From an uncultured Francisella sp. (lineage in GTDB: Bacteria; Pseudomonadota; Gammaproteobacteria; Burkholderiales; Neisseriaceae): 64,000 nucleotides of DNA. Below are positions 8,306-16,650 of the stretch, one piece after another. Every line of letters begins with the position of its first letter. Within the stretch, counting starts at the first letter, position 1. The stretch spans positions 60,082 to 124,081 of the forward strand of contig CALUCM010000001.1 of the NCBI GenBank assembly GCA_943914555.1, read 5' to 3'. The notes under the pieces are model-generated. The model worked only from the letters and a program-made list of their open reading frames with translations. It searched no databases and had not been told where the DNA came from. The translations under genes and the position numbers were made by a program.

Positions 8306-9262
8306 TTACGGTAGTTGCGCGATGGCATTTTCTAATAGTTTAAAAAAAGCATCGGCATCAATATCATAATACCATTGACTATTAGGTTTATGACCTTGAC
8401 GCCGATTCCAATCGACTTGCATTGCCCCTCGCATCAAACCTTCGTAAGGCTCGATGGTTGCAAAAACCTGTCTATAGCTAAAGTATTGCGGTGCCACAAG
8501 ATAAGCGATGGGACAAGGGTCATGTAATGGCCCGCCTTCTAAACCAAATTGTTGGATATCAAAGCGAGAAAAACTTTGTAGGAGATCAGCTACACGCTTT
8601 CCATTTTGGTTATTAAGTTGGCGCAGGCAGTTCATACGTGGGGTAGTGACTAAAGCTTTATATGTGACATCGAGTGGAAAAATTTTTAAAGGCACTCCCG
8701 AATGTAAGACAATTTTTGCCGCCAGCGGGTCAGTAAAAAAATTAAATTCTGCATTGGGAGTCACATTACCTTGTTGAAGATAATTACCGCCCATAATGAC
8801 AATTTCCTTAATTCCCTGTTGGCATGAAGGTTCACTCAATAGAGCCAGTGCTATATTGGTCAAAGGTCCCAAAGTGCATAGGGTGATTGATTGGGGTGAG
8901 CACTGTTTGAGCGTATTAATAAGGAAAAAGTGAGCGGAAATCTCTTGTAGTGGGGTGTGTGGGTCATGTAAAAGTGCGTCAGCTAGGCCAGTTTCACCAT
9001 GAACTTCGCTTGCATCGTGTAGGGGATTTAGAATCGGCTTGGTTGCTCCTTGATAGATTGGCACATCTTGCCTATTTGCCCAATCACAGATGATGCGGGC
9101 GTTGCGCGTCGTGTATTCAACTGATACATTACCACAGACCGTTGTGATACCTAATATTTTAATGGGATAAAGTTGCTCCAAGCCAAAGGCCATTAATATA
9201 GCCGCGCAGTCATCTGCGCCCGGATCGGTGTCAATGATAACAGTGTGTTTGTTTTGTGTCAT
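8306..9262 (-). CDS. Inosine-uridine preferring nucleoside hydrolase family protein
   Basis: These enzymes hydrolyse ribonucleosides to base and ribose using a calcium ion held by aspartates. The 318-aa protein has the signature DTDPGADD at residues 11-18, a central IMGGN motif, NAEFNFFTDPLAA and, near the C-terminus, GGPLHDPCPIAYL. All are hallmarks of the IunH/Rih family. It leads the minus-strand operon that continues into DUF1289 and the rfb genes, an unusual pairing of nucleoside salvage with sugar-nucleotide genes. Base specificity cannot be assigned, so no rihA/B/C symbol is given. Confidence 0.92.
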   Translation of the reverse strand: MTQNKHTVIIDTDPGADDCAAILMAFGLEQLYPIKILGITTVCGNVSVEYTTRNARIICDWANRQDVPIYQGATKPILNPLHDASEVHGETGLADALLHDPHTPLQEISAHFFLINTLKQCSPQSITLCTLGPLTNIALALLSEPSCQQGIKEIVIMGGNYLQQGNVTPNAEFNFFTDPLAAKIVLHSGVPLKIFPLDVTYKALVTTPRMNCLRQLNNQNGKRVADLLQSFSRFDIQQFGLEGGPLHDPCPIAYLVAPQYFSYRQVFATIEPYEGLMRGAMQVDWNRRQGHKPNSQWYYDIDADAFFKLLENAIAQLP

Positions 9263-9423
9263 AACGAAACTTTAAGCCAACTTCTAGATTATTGTACGCC
9301 TGATCATCTTTTGTGTGTATATTCATTAAGGCCTATCTAAAAAACGCTAGATAAAGAATCAGTAGTTAATTGCTTACTTTGGTCAATGTATCTTTATCCT
9401 TATCATAATTAAGACTTAATTGT

Positions 9424-9444
9424 GCTAAAATTAACTATTTTAGC
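9424..9444 (+). promoter_or_regulatory. Inverted repeat in the secA leader
   Basis: GCTAAAAT and ATTTTAGC form a perfect 8-base inverted repeat around a 5-base loop (TAACT), 65 bases before the secA start. No run of T follows, so it is not a typical terminator. It could be an operator or a leader hairpin. The tiny frame MYLYPYHN (9387-9413) lies just upstream. Confidence 0.35.
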
Positions 9445-9509
9445 TGGTTTAGTCCTTAAAATTTAACCCAGTGTCATTCAGCTTTGAGCTAATTATTTTG
9501 GAATATGTC

Positions 9510-12269
9510 ATGTTGGTAGAATTAGGCAAAAAAATCTTTGGTAGCCGCAATAGTCGTCTTTTAAAAAAGTATCAAGTGTTGGTCGATAAAATTAACGCCT
9601 TAGAACCATCAATGAGGGGCAAAAGCGATAGTCAATTGCAGGCTTTATCTTTGGAATTGAAAAAGAAGGTACAAACAGGTACGTCTTTAGACAAGGTGTT
9701 GGTAGAGGGCTTTGCGCTGTGTCGAGAAGCAAGTGTACGCACTTTGGGTATGCGTCATTTTGATGTGCAGTTGCTAGGCGGTATTGCCTTAAATAATGGC
9801 AAAGTAGCGGAAATGAAAACCGGCGAAGGGAAAACTTTGGTTGCCACTTTGGCTGTTTATCTTAATGCCTTACAGGGTCAAGGTGTGCATGTTGTGACTG
9901 TTAATGATTATTTGGCAGCCCGTGATGCTAATCAGTTGCGCGTCTTATATGAATTTTTGGGTTTAAGTGTCGGTATTAATTTGGCACAAATGGCTGCACA
10001 AGAAAAGCGAGCTGCTTATGCTTGTGATGTCACTTATGGAACCAATAACGAATTTGGTTTTGATTATCTAAGAGACAACATGGTCATTGATAAAAAAGAT
10101 CGTGTGCAAAGGGGACTTCATTATGCTTTAGTAGATGAGGTTGATTCAATTTTAATTGACGAAGCAAGAACACCTTTGATTATCTCTGGTCCTGCAGAAA
10201 ATAGTGTGGAATTATATCAAGTGATTGATCAGATTCCTGCTATGTTGAGCCCTCAGCAGACAGAAGATGGTGAAGGAGACTATTGGGTTGATGGCAAAGC
10301 CAAACAGGTTTTATTAAGTGAAAGTGGGCATGAAAAAGCAGAAAAGATTCTCACTGAACTTGGACTTTTACCTGAAGGAAGTTCTTTATACTCTTTAACC
10401 AATATCTCCTTGATGCATCATTTAATGGCTGCTTTGCGAGCACATACCTTGTTTTTCAAAGATCGCCATTATGTGGTGCAAAATGGAGAGATTGAAATTG
10501 TTGATGAGTTCACGGGCCGTATATTGAAGGGTCGACGTTGGTCAGAAGGATTACATCAGGCAATAGAAGCTAAGGAAAAGATAAAGATTAATCGTGAGAA
10601 TCAAACCCTTGCTTCAATTACCTACCAAAATTATTTTAGACTATACGATAAATTAGCCGGTATGACGGGAACGGCAGATACGGAAGCAGCGGAACTACAA
10701 AATATTTATAATCTGGAAACGGTGATTATTCCTACCAACCGTAAAATGATTCGTACTGATTTGGATGATCAGATCTATAAAAGCACCAAAGAAAAATATG
10801 AGGCAGTGTTAAAAGAAATCGCCCAACGACATCAGATGGGGCAACCAGTGCTTGTTGGCACAGCGAGTATTGAAAGCTCGGAACAAGTATCTCAATTACT
10901 AAAAGATGCGGGCATTCCTCATAATGTATTAAATGCTAAGGAACATGAAAAAGAAGCTTATGTGGTAGCGCAGGCTGGTAAACCAGGTATGGTCACAGTC
11001 TCAACCAATATGGCCGGTCGAGGCACAGATATTGTTTTAGGAGGCAATATTGTTGGTGAGGTTCAAGCCATTCAAGAAGATGATGAACTTTCTGAGCAAG
11101 AAAAGCGCCGAAAAATTGAGCTTTTAAAACAGAATTGGCAGCAAGCGCATCAACAAGTTCTACAGGCTGGGGGGCTACATATTGTAGGGACCGAACGTCA
11201 TGAAAGTCGGCGCATTGACAATCAATTGCGTGGACGATCTGGTCGCCAAGGAGATCCTGGATCTAGCCGCTTTTTCTTATCTTTTGAAGACAATTTGTTG
11301 AAATATTTTGCATTTGATCGGGCAGCTGGGTTACTTAATAAATTATCGCCTGAGTATGGTGTACCCATCGAGCATAAGTTTTTAACGCGACAAATTGAAG
11401 GCGCTCAACGCAAGGTGGAAGGGCGTAACTTTGATATCCGTAAACAGGTATTGGAGTACGATGATGTGGCTAATGATCAACGTAAGGTAATCTATTTATT
11501 GCGCAATAGTATATTGGATAATGATAGCTTAGCGGATTGGACCAAGGAGATTCGAGAAGAGGTCATTAGCCATTTGGTTGACCGTTATATTCCCCCAGAA
11601 TCTATGCAGGAAGAGTGGGATACCCATGCTTTAACGCAAACTTTGCATAATGAATTTTCATTAGATGCTCATATAGATGAATGGCTAAAAGCAGATAATT
11701 ATCTTAGTGAGAAAGATATTAAAAAACGTATTTTGGACCAGGTGGAAGAGCAGTATACTGAGAAAAAAGCGGTGGTAGGTGAAGAAACTATGACTCGTTT
11801 TGAGCGTGAAGTCATGTTGTCAGTACTTGATCAGCATTGGCGAGAGCATTTGTCAGTGATGGATCATTTACGTCAAGGCATTGGCTTACGTGGTTATGGA
11901 CAAAAAAATCCCAAACAGGAGTATAAGAGAGAGGCATTTGAGCTGTTTGAGCATTTATTAGATACAGTGAAGTGGGATGTCGCTAAATATTTAATTGGTG
12001 TAGATATTTCTCTGCAGGAACCAGAACAATCACAACATCAAGTTGAAACGATAGTTGAGCAAAAAATGAGAATGCAGCAGGAGCTGCTTAAAAGTTTACA
12101 TCGGCCTGAAACGCAAGCCATGCAAGAAAGCAGCCCCTTAACCGATAATGATCCGTTGATGATGTTATTGGCAGCTGCTCAGAGAGGAGATATTCATATA
12201 GGGCGTAATGATACATGCCCATGTGGCAGCGGGCGGCGCTTTAAGGATTGCCATGGAAAGCTGGCTTAG
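9510..12269 (+). CDS. secA: Preprotein translocase ATPase SecA
   Basis: SecA is the motor that drives unfolded preproteins through SecYEG. I place the start at the ATG at 9510 (MLVELGKKIFGSRN), 13 codons inside a longer GTG-initiated frame. It matches the E. coli N-terminus, has TGGA about 7 bases upstream, and puts Walker A (MKTGEGKT) at residues 102-109 as in E. coli. Further motifs are DEVDSILIDEARTPL, TVSTNMAGRGTDI and GRSGRQGDPG. The C-terminal zinc and SecB-binding tail has CPCGSGRRFKDCHG intact. The length is 919 aa. No secM-like gene is seen upstream, and the usual mutT neighbour is absent. Confidence 0.98.
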   Translation: MLVELGKKIFGSRNSRLLKKYQVLVDKINALEPSMRGKSDSQLQALSLELKKKVQTGTSLDKVLVEGFALCREASVRTLGMRHFDVQLLGGIALNNGKVAEMKTGEGKTLVATLAVYLNALQGQGVHVVTVNDYLAARDANQLRVLYEFLGLSVGINLAQMAAQEKRAAYACDVTYGTNNEFGFDYLRDNMVIDKKDRVQRGLHYALVDEVDSILIDEARTPLIISGPAENSVELYQVIDQIPAMLSPQQTEDGEGDYWVDGKAKQVLLSESGHEKAEKILTELGLLPEGSSLYSLTNISLMHHLMAALRAHTLFFKDRHYVVQNGEIEIVDEFTGRILKGRRWSEGLHQAIEAKEKIKINRENQTLASITYQNYFRLYDKLAGMTGTADTEAAELQNIYNLETVIIPTNRKMIRTDLDDQIYKSTKEKYEAVLKEIAQRHQMGQPVLVGTASIESSEQVSQLLKDAGIPHNVLNAKEHEKEAYVVAQAGKPGMVTVSTNMAGRGTDIVLGGNIVGEVQAIQEDDELSEQEKRRKIELLKQNWQQAHQQVLQAGGLHIVGTERHESRRIDNQLRGRSGRQGDPGSSRFFLSFEDNLLKYFAFDRAAGLLNKLSPEYGVPIEHKFLTRQIEGAQRKVEGRNFDIRKQVLEYDDVANDQRKVIYLLRNSILDNDSLADWTKEIREEVISHLVDRYIPPESMQEEWDTHALTQTLHNEFSLDAHIDEWLKADNYLSEKDIKKRILDQVEEQYTEKKAVVGEETMTRFEREVMLSVLDQHWREHLSVMDHLRQGIGLRGYGQKNPKQEYKREAFELFEHLLDTVKWDVAKYLIGVDISLQEPEQSQHQVETIVEQKMRMQQELLKSLHRPETQAMQESSPLTDNDPLMMLLAAAQRGDIHIGRNDTCPCGSGRRFKDCHGKLA

Positions 12270-12364
12270 AAAAAGCTAAGTGGGGCTCTATAAACACGCT
12301 TGATACTTATAAACTGCTGTAGTGCAAGGCTGCAGCAAGGAGCTTTGCCAGCGGGCTAGCATTG

Positions 12365-12907
12365 TTATTCTGTCAGGAGAACTTTAGCTACTTTTTGGCG
12401 CTGTTCAAGGCCTGCCAAACGTTCGGCTAGCTTAAGGCCAAAATCTATAGCAGCAGCAGGACCGTTGGCAGTGATGTATACACCATCTTCCACCACTTTC
12501 TGTTTAGTTAATTGGGCGCCATGCAGATATTTTTCATAGCCAGGATAAGATGTGGCTTTTTTTCCTTGCAGTAGTCCTAACTCGCCAAATACCATGGGAG
12601 CAGCACAAATAGCAGCGAGTAAGGTTCGACCGTTTTGCGCAGCTTGTTTTAACTTTATTTTAAGTTTTTCATGAGAATTGATGCGTTCAGTACCACCGGG
12701 CAGAATAAGAGCATCTACCTCTTTATTTTCTATTTCTTCGAATAATAAATCAGCTTTTACTGGAACATGATGGGCGCCTAATACAGTTCTATCTGCTTCC
12801 AAAGAAACTGTTTTAACATCAACGCCGGTTCGTCTTAATACATCGACAGGAGATAAGGCTTCAATTTCTTCAAAGCCAGTTGTTAAAAAAAGTAGAGCTG
12901 TTTTCAT
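12365..12907 (-). CDS. yajL: DJ-1/YajL family protein
   Basis: This is a DJ-1/PfpI superfamily protein of 180 aa, related to YajL, a stress-response chaperone or glycation-repair enzyme whose exact activity is debated. Seen: EEIEALSPVDVLRRTG with Glu16 in the position of DJ-1 Glu18, LPGG, and the nucleophile elbow AAICAAP with Cys101. The start at 12907 has a strong AGGAG 8 bases upstream; a longer frame from 12964 was rejected. It lies divergently from ratA and converges on secA with a 95-base gap. Another DJ-1 subfamily is possible, so the symbol is tentative. Confidence 0.82.
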   Translation of the reverse strand: MKTALLFLTTGFEEIEALSPVDVLRRTGVDVKTVSLEADRTVLGAHHVPVKADLLFEEIENKEVDALILPGGTERINSHEKLKIKLKQAAQNGRTLLAAICAAPMVFGELGLLQGKKATSYPGYEKYLHGAQLTKQKVVEDGVYITANGPAAAIDFGLKLAERLAGLEQRQKVAKVLLTE

Positions 12908-12997
12908 CAAAAAACTCCTTATATTATTTATGGTAGCTGAAAGCAAGGCCTTATTATGGCACAATATAGAAGTTTACAAAACTACGCAAATCTAGGT

Positions 12998-13426
12998 ATG
13001 AAAGTAGAACAATCGATGGAAGTCCCTCATCAAGTGCAGCAGATGTATGGACTTGTGGCAGATATTGAGGCGTATCCAGAATTTTTGCCCTGGTGTTCTG
13101 GCAGCGCTATTTTATACGAGCAAGATAATGAAATTGAAGCTCGGGTAGATTTGAATTATTTGATGATTAAGCAGCACTTTATCACGCATAATCATTATGT
13201 AAAAAATAAAAGCATTGAAGTGCGCTTAGTCGAAGGACCGTTTACTTATTTAGAAGGAAGTTGGCAATTTACTGCCACGTCTGAGGACAGCTGTTTGATT
13301 CATTTTGAATTGCACTATGAATTTTCTAATTTTCTGATTTCCAAGGCATTTGGCCCAGTGTTTAAAATGATTTCTAACACTATGGTTGAGGCTTTTATTA
13401 AGGAGGCAGACAGACGTTATGGCTGA
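12998..13426 (+). CDS. ratA: RatA-type SRPBCC/COQ10 START-domain protein
   Basis: Members of this family are related to mitochondrial Coq10 and bacterial RatA, and bind a hydrophobic ligand, probably quinone. The 142-aa frame shows MYGLVADIEAYPEFLPWC and, near the end, SKAFGPVFKMI, both typical. I chose the ATG at 12998 by comparison with the family N-terminus; an ATG at 12956 would add 14 residues, and neither has an ideal ribosome binding site. It overlaps rnfH by 8 bases, the conserved ratA-rnfH arrangement of gammaproteobacteria. The toxin function reported in E. coli is not evident from sequence. Confidence 0.88.
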   Translation: MKVEQSMEVPHQVQQMYGLVADIEAYPEFLPWCSGSAILYEQDNEIEARVDLNYLMIKQHFITHNHYVKNKSIEVRLVEGPFTYLEGSWQFTATSEDSCLIHFELHYEFSNFLISKAFGPVFKMISNTMVEAFIKEADRRYG

Positions 13427-13709
13427 TATCACAGTGGAAGTTGTTTTGGCTTTACAGGACCATACTTTGTTCACTCGCTTACAATTGGCAGAGGGCAGTT
13501 GTGCAGGTCTGGCAATAGAGAAAAGCGGTTTTGCTCAAAAATATCCTGATTGTTTTTCACCACTGTGTATTGGTATATTTTCCTCTCCCATATCCCCTGA
13601 ACAGAGACTTTATGATGGTGATCGTATTGAAATTTATCGTCCTTTAAAATGTGATCCGAAACAGTATCGACGTTTGCGCAGTGAGAGAAAATGTGAAAAA
13701 CATGACTGA
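13419..13709 (+). CDS. rnfH: RnfH family ubiquitin-like protein (UPF0125)
   Basis: This is a 96-aa beta-grasp protein of the RnfH family, found beside ratA across gammaproteobacteria; its role is not settled. Seen: ITVEVVLALQD at the N-terminus, IGIFSSP, and the late motif LYDGDRIEIYRPL-x-CDPK that defines the family. The start at 13419 lies inside the last codons of ratA, with AAGGAGG about 12 bases upstream, implying coupled translation. Its end overlaps the pth start by 8 bases. The basic tail RRLRSERK is usual. Confidence 0.88.
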   Translation: MADITVEVVLALQDHTLFTRLQLAEGSCAGLAIEKSGFAQKYPDCFSPLCIGIFSSPISPEQRLYDGDRIEIYRPLKCDPKQYRRLRSERKCEKHD

Positions 13710-14292
13710 TATAGATTTATTAATCGGTCTTGGTAATCCCGGTTCTTCTTATCAAAATACACGTCATAATGCAGGTTTTTGGGCTTTGGATGCTATTGCT
13801 GCAAATTATGGCGGTCAATTTGTGGTGAGCAAAAAGTTTTTTGGTGAGCTATGCCAGGTGCAAGTAAAAGGTAGGCGAGTAAATTTACTCAAACCGCATA
13901 CTTTTATGAACCAGTCTGGCCAAGCAGCGCTTGCGTACATGCATTATTTTAAGATACAAACAAGACAATTACTGGTGATCCATGATGAACTGGATCTTTG
14001 TGTAGGAAGGATTAAGTTCAAGCGAGGCGGTAGCAACGGTGGGCATAATGGTTTAAAAGATATTGAAACACGACTTAACAGCACAGATTATTATCGCTTA
14101 CGCCTGGGAATAGGTCGCCCTCATGATCAACCTTTTTTACAATCGGTTATCGATTATGTTTTGTCTTCACCAAGTGCTGATGATATGTACAAGATTAATA
14201 CAGCAATAAGCAAGATACTTGATCATTTGCCCATTATTCTATCTGGAGATTTTGCAAGAGCGCAACAGATTTTGCATAGTCAAGATGGATGA
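13702..14292 (+). CDS. pth: Peptidyl-tRNA hydrolase
   Basis: Pth frees tRNA from peptidyl-tRNA that drops off the ribosome. The 196-aa protein has IGLGNPGSSYQNTRHNAG with catalytic His22, the FMNQSG motif and Asp95 in VIHDELDL, matching E. coli His20 and Asp93. The GSNGGHNGL stretch is also present. The chosen ATG at 13702 gives the usual N-terminus MTDIDLLIGLGNPG; a GTG at 13693 is an alternative. It is the third gene in ratA-rnfH-pth with overlapping junctions. Its 3' end overlaps the convergent trmJ by 13 bases. Confidence 0.97.
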   Translation: MTDIDLLIGLGNPGSSYQNTRHNAGFWALDAIAANYGGQFVVSKKFFGELCQVQVKGRRVNLLKPHTFMNQSGQAALAYMHYFKIQTRQLLVIHDELDLCVGRIKFKRGGSNGGHNGLKDIETRLNSTDYYRLRLGIGRPHDQPFLQSVIDYVLSSPSADDMYKINTAISKILDHLPIILSGDFARAQQILHSQDG

Positions 14293-15083
14293 TTAATCTT
14301 TTTTTCTACAGTGCTTAAAAAACCGCGCAAAATGTCTATTTCTTCTTTTTCCGGTTGACTTTTATCTAACCAGCGCAACATTCGCCTGACCAAACGTGTT
14401 CGGTTGCGTTGTTTAAAAAAGCCAATTTCTGACATAACTTGTTCCCAGTGTTGACACAGTCCTATCACTGCCTCTCTGCTAGCCAGTTGTGGTCGATTAA
14501 CAGAAAAAGAAGGTGTTTGATATAGTTGATTGAATAATTCATAACCGACGACTTGGACAGCCTGGGCTAGGTTTAAGGAAAAATAATTTGGGTTGCCGCA
14601 AATAGTGAGTAAACGATTGCAAAGAGTAATATCTTGAATATTTAAGCCGAAGGTTTCACTACCAAAAACAAAAGCAACCAGTTGCTGTTGTTGAGCAGCG
14701 TTAATTGCTTCTGGCATGGCTTGTGCTGGGGTTTGTAAGCTTGGGGCAATTTCACGCTTGCGACTGGTAAGAGCATAACTTAAATGCATAGGGGCGATTG
14801 CTTCTGATAATGATGCAAAAAACTGCGTCTTTTCTAAAATATCTTTAGCACCAGAGGCAAGAGCAAAACTTTCTTCAGGCAATCTAAAATCATGCGGATG
14901 TACACAATCAAAATGAGGTGGATTTGGGGTGGCTAAAGTAGCGATTAAGTTTGGTCTGACAATGCGTAGTTGATCAATTCCCATTGTTTTCATGGCGCGG
15001 GCGACAGCACCTATATTGGCTGGATGGCTTGGCTGGCAAAGTATGACATAAAAGTATTGCATCCAAGAAGGAAGAGTAGGCAT
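14280..15083 (-). CDS. trmJ: tRNA (cytidine/uridine-2'-O-)-methyltransferase TrmJ
   Basis: TrmJ is a SPOUT-fold enzyme that 2'-O-methylates position 32 of several tRNAs using SAM. The 267-aa protein shows QPSHPANIGAVARAMKTMG near the N-terminus and the knot motifs FGSETFGLN and FSLNLAQAVQVVGYEL. I chose the ATG at 15081-15083 because AGGA stands 7 bases upstream; a TTG at 15102-15104 would add seven residues. It is divergent from suhB, a pairing also found in E. coli, and its 3' end overlaps pth. Confidence 0.93.
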   Translation of the reverse strand: MPTLPSWMQYFYVILCQPSHPANIGAVARAMKTMGIDQLRIVRPNLIATLATPNPPHFDCVHPHDFRLPEESFALASGAKDILEKTQFFASLSEAIAPMHLSYALTSRKREIAPSLQTPAQAMPEAINAAQQQQLVAFVFGSETFGLNIQDITLCNRLLTICGNPNYFSLNLAQAVQVVGYELFNQLYQTPSFSVNRPQLASREAVIGLCQHWEQVMSEIGFFKQRNRTRLVRRMLRWLDKSQPEKEEIDILRGFLSTVEKKINHPS

Positions 15084-15111
15084 TTGGTTTCCTAAGTAAA
15101 TCAAGTATAAT
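15084..15111 (+). promoter_or_regulatory. Candidate promoter of suhB
   Basis: TTGGTT at 15084-15089 and TATAAT at 15106-15111 are 16 bases apart on the plus strand. The predicted start of transcription near 15118 gives a leader of about 60 bases before suhB. The site overlaps the trmJ start region, so the two divergent genes may interfere with one another. Confidence 0.4.
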
Positions 15112-15176
15112 CCGCTCGAATTTTTTATTGTAGCGTAGTTTGCACTTTCTCACCCCTGATTAAAATAGGAATAATA

Positions 15177-15980
15177 ATGAACGCATATATTAATACAGCG
15201 ATTAAAGTGGCGCGAAGAGTGGGCGATATGATGTTGCGAAGTAGTAATGATTTAGGCAATATCCGCGTGGATAAAAAGGCATTTAATGATTTTGTTTCTG
15301 AAGTTGATAAAAAAGCAGAAGCAATGATTATAGAGGGCTTAATGGAAGTTTTTCCTACTCATCATATCCTCAGTGAGGAAAGTGGCGACCATGGTTGTAG
15401 TAATAGTGAATTTCAGTGGATTATTGATCCTTTAGATGGCACGACCAATTATTTGCACCATCATCCGCAATATGCTATTTCCATAGCGCTTTTGCATCAG
15501 GGACAGCTTAAGCAAGCAGTTATTTTTGCTCCAGAAAAAAACGAGCTTTATGTAGCCAGTCGTGGAGAAGGTGCTTTTGTTAATGAGAGGCGCTTGCGTG
15601 TTTCTAAGCGAAATGTTTTGAGTGAATGCTTGGTTGGAACAGGGTTTCCTGTGGTTAACCAAAAAATAACGCCAATCTATTTAAGCATTTTGCAAGATAT
15701 GATGCGAGCTACTGCAGGAGTAAGGAGAGAGGGTGCTGCTTCTTTGGATTTATGTCAAGTAGCAAGGGGACGCTTTGATGGTTATTTTGAATTTAATCTA
15801 AAGCCATGGGATATTGCAGCAGGCGCATTGATGGTACGTGAGGCTGGGGGCTTTGTGACAGATATGGATGGAGAAGAACATTGGCTGGAATCAGGTAATA
15901 TCATCACTGGTAATGCCAAGATATTGGCACAGCTTCTTCAGGTAATTAGCAAATATTTACCAGCTAGAGATAAACAATAA
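15177..15980 (+). CDS. suhB: Inositol monophosphatase family protein SuhB
   Basis: SuhB is a magnesium-dependent inositol-1-phosphatase that in E. coli also takes part in rRNA antitermination complexes. The 267-aa protein carries the metal-binding motifs SEESG at about 66-70, DPLDGTTN at residues 84-91 and WDIAAG in the C-terminal half. The N-terminus MNAYINTAIKVARRVG has normal length. It is divergent from trmJ and ends inside the left arm of a perfect terminator hairpin. Confidence 0.96.
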   Translation: MNAYINTAIKVARRVGDMMLRSSNDLGNIRVDKKAFNDFVSEVDKKAEAMIIEGLMEVFPTHHILSEESGDHGCSNSEFQWIIDPLDGTTNYLHHHPQYAISIALLHQGQLKQAVIFAPEKNELYVASRGEGAFVNERRLRVSKRNVLSECLVGTGFPVVNQKITPIYLSILQDMMRATAGVRREGAASLDLCQVARGRFDGYFEFNLKPWDIAAGALMVREAGGFVTDMDGEEHWLESGNIITGNAKILAQLLQVISKYLPARDKQ

Positions 15981-16027
15981 AGAACCACATCATTGAGTGA
16001 AGCGTGATGTGGTTCTTTATTTAGTTT
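15977..16027 (+). terminator. Rho-independent terminator after suhB
   Basis: The 16-base arms ATAAAGAACCACATCA (15977-15992) and TGATGTGGTTCTTTAT (16005-16020) are perfectly complementary around a 12-base loop, and TTAGTTT follows. The TAA stop of suhB is part of the left arm. The hairpin lies between suhB and the convergent cold-shock gene and could also protect the 3' end of the latter's transcript. Confidence 0.8.
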
Positions 16028-16065
16028 AAGACTTAATTCAACCTGAAAAATAGAATGGTGCTGCG

Positions 16066-16269
16066 TTATAACCTATGGACATTTGAGGCTTGTTTGCCTT
16101 TAGGCCCTTCTGTTACATCGAAGCTAACTTTCCATCCATCTTTCAAAGATTTGAAACCATCCATATTTATGGCAGAGAAATGTACAAACAAATCTTCACC
16201 TTCATCATCTGGAGTAATGAAGCCAAACCCTTTGGTATCATTAAACCATTTTACTGTTCCTGTAGCCAT
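16066..16269 (-). CDS. Cold-shock (CspA) family protein
   Basis: This is a single cold-shock domain of 67 aa that binds single-stranded RNA and DNA and melts RNA structure. Both nucleic-acid motifs are intact: KGFGFITP (RNP1) at about 13-20 and DLFVHFSAI (RNP2) at about 26-34. The start MATGTVKWFN has AGGAA about 8 bases upstream. Which Csp paralogue it represents, and whether it is cold-induced, cannot be told. A TATAAT on the minus strand at 16336-16341 would give a leader of about 60 bases. Confidence 0.95.
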   Translation of the reverse strand: MATGTVKWFNDTKGFGFITPDDEGEDLFVHFSAINMDGFKSLKDGWKVSFDVTEGPKGKQASNVHRL

Positions 16270-16650
16270 TAAAAAATTCCTAAAAAATAAAAACCAGAAC
16301 CCCAGCCTATATAAAGCTGCAACAAGCTAGCTGCCATTATAAGCTATGGATTATGAGCCTATTGTACTATGTGAGCACGCTAATCAGAATAAATTTTGTC
16401 AAACAAGTATATTAATTTAGATAATGAAACGGCATATCTAAAGAATAATTCTTATTTTTTTGACCAAGTTTGCATCAAAATATATAGGTAACTAAACGGG
16501 TTGCGTTAAAATATCCGGCGCTGATATAATAATGCGACACTATTTAAAAAATGTTGTTTTTTTGCAACAATCCAAACTTAAATTAATCCAAGCAGCTCAT
16601 ATTTTTTTCGGTTATATTTTGTTGTACCTTTGCAGTAAGGAATCGTTATT
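16270..16650. other. Divergent intergenic region, cold-shock gene to ABC exporter
   Basis: This 381-base AT-rich region holds the upstream signals of two divergent genes. On the minus strand there is a TATAAT (16336-16341) without a clear -35, for the cold-shock gene. On the plus strand lies the promoter at 16501-16530. No small gene, repeat or obvious RNA gene was found. Confidence 0.5.
16501..16530 (+). promoter_or_regulatory. Candidate sigma-70 promoter of the ABC exporter
   Basis: TTGCGT at 16501-16506 and a consensus TATAAT at 16525-16530 are separated by 18 bases. The predicted transcript would start near 16537, leaving a leader of about 115 bases. Confidence 0.5.

Noticed and set aside
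12270..12364. Terminator between secA and yajL
   Set aside because: TGCTGTAG/CTGCAGCA around 12313-12338 can form a hairpin, but no T run follows on either strand, so I did not list it.
15432..15662. Minus-strand frame of 76 codons
   Set aside because: It is antisense within suhB and overlaps its catalytic motif region.
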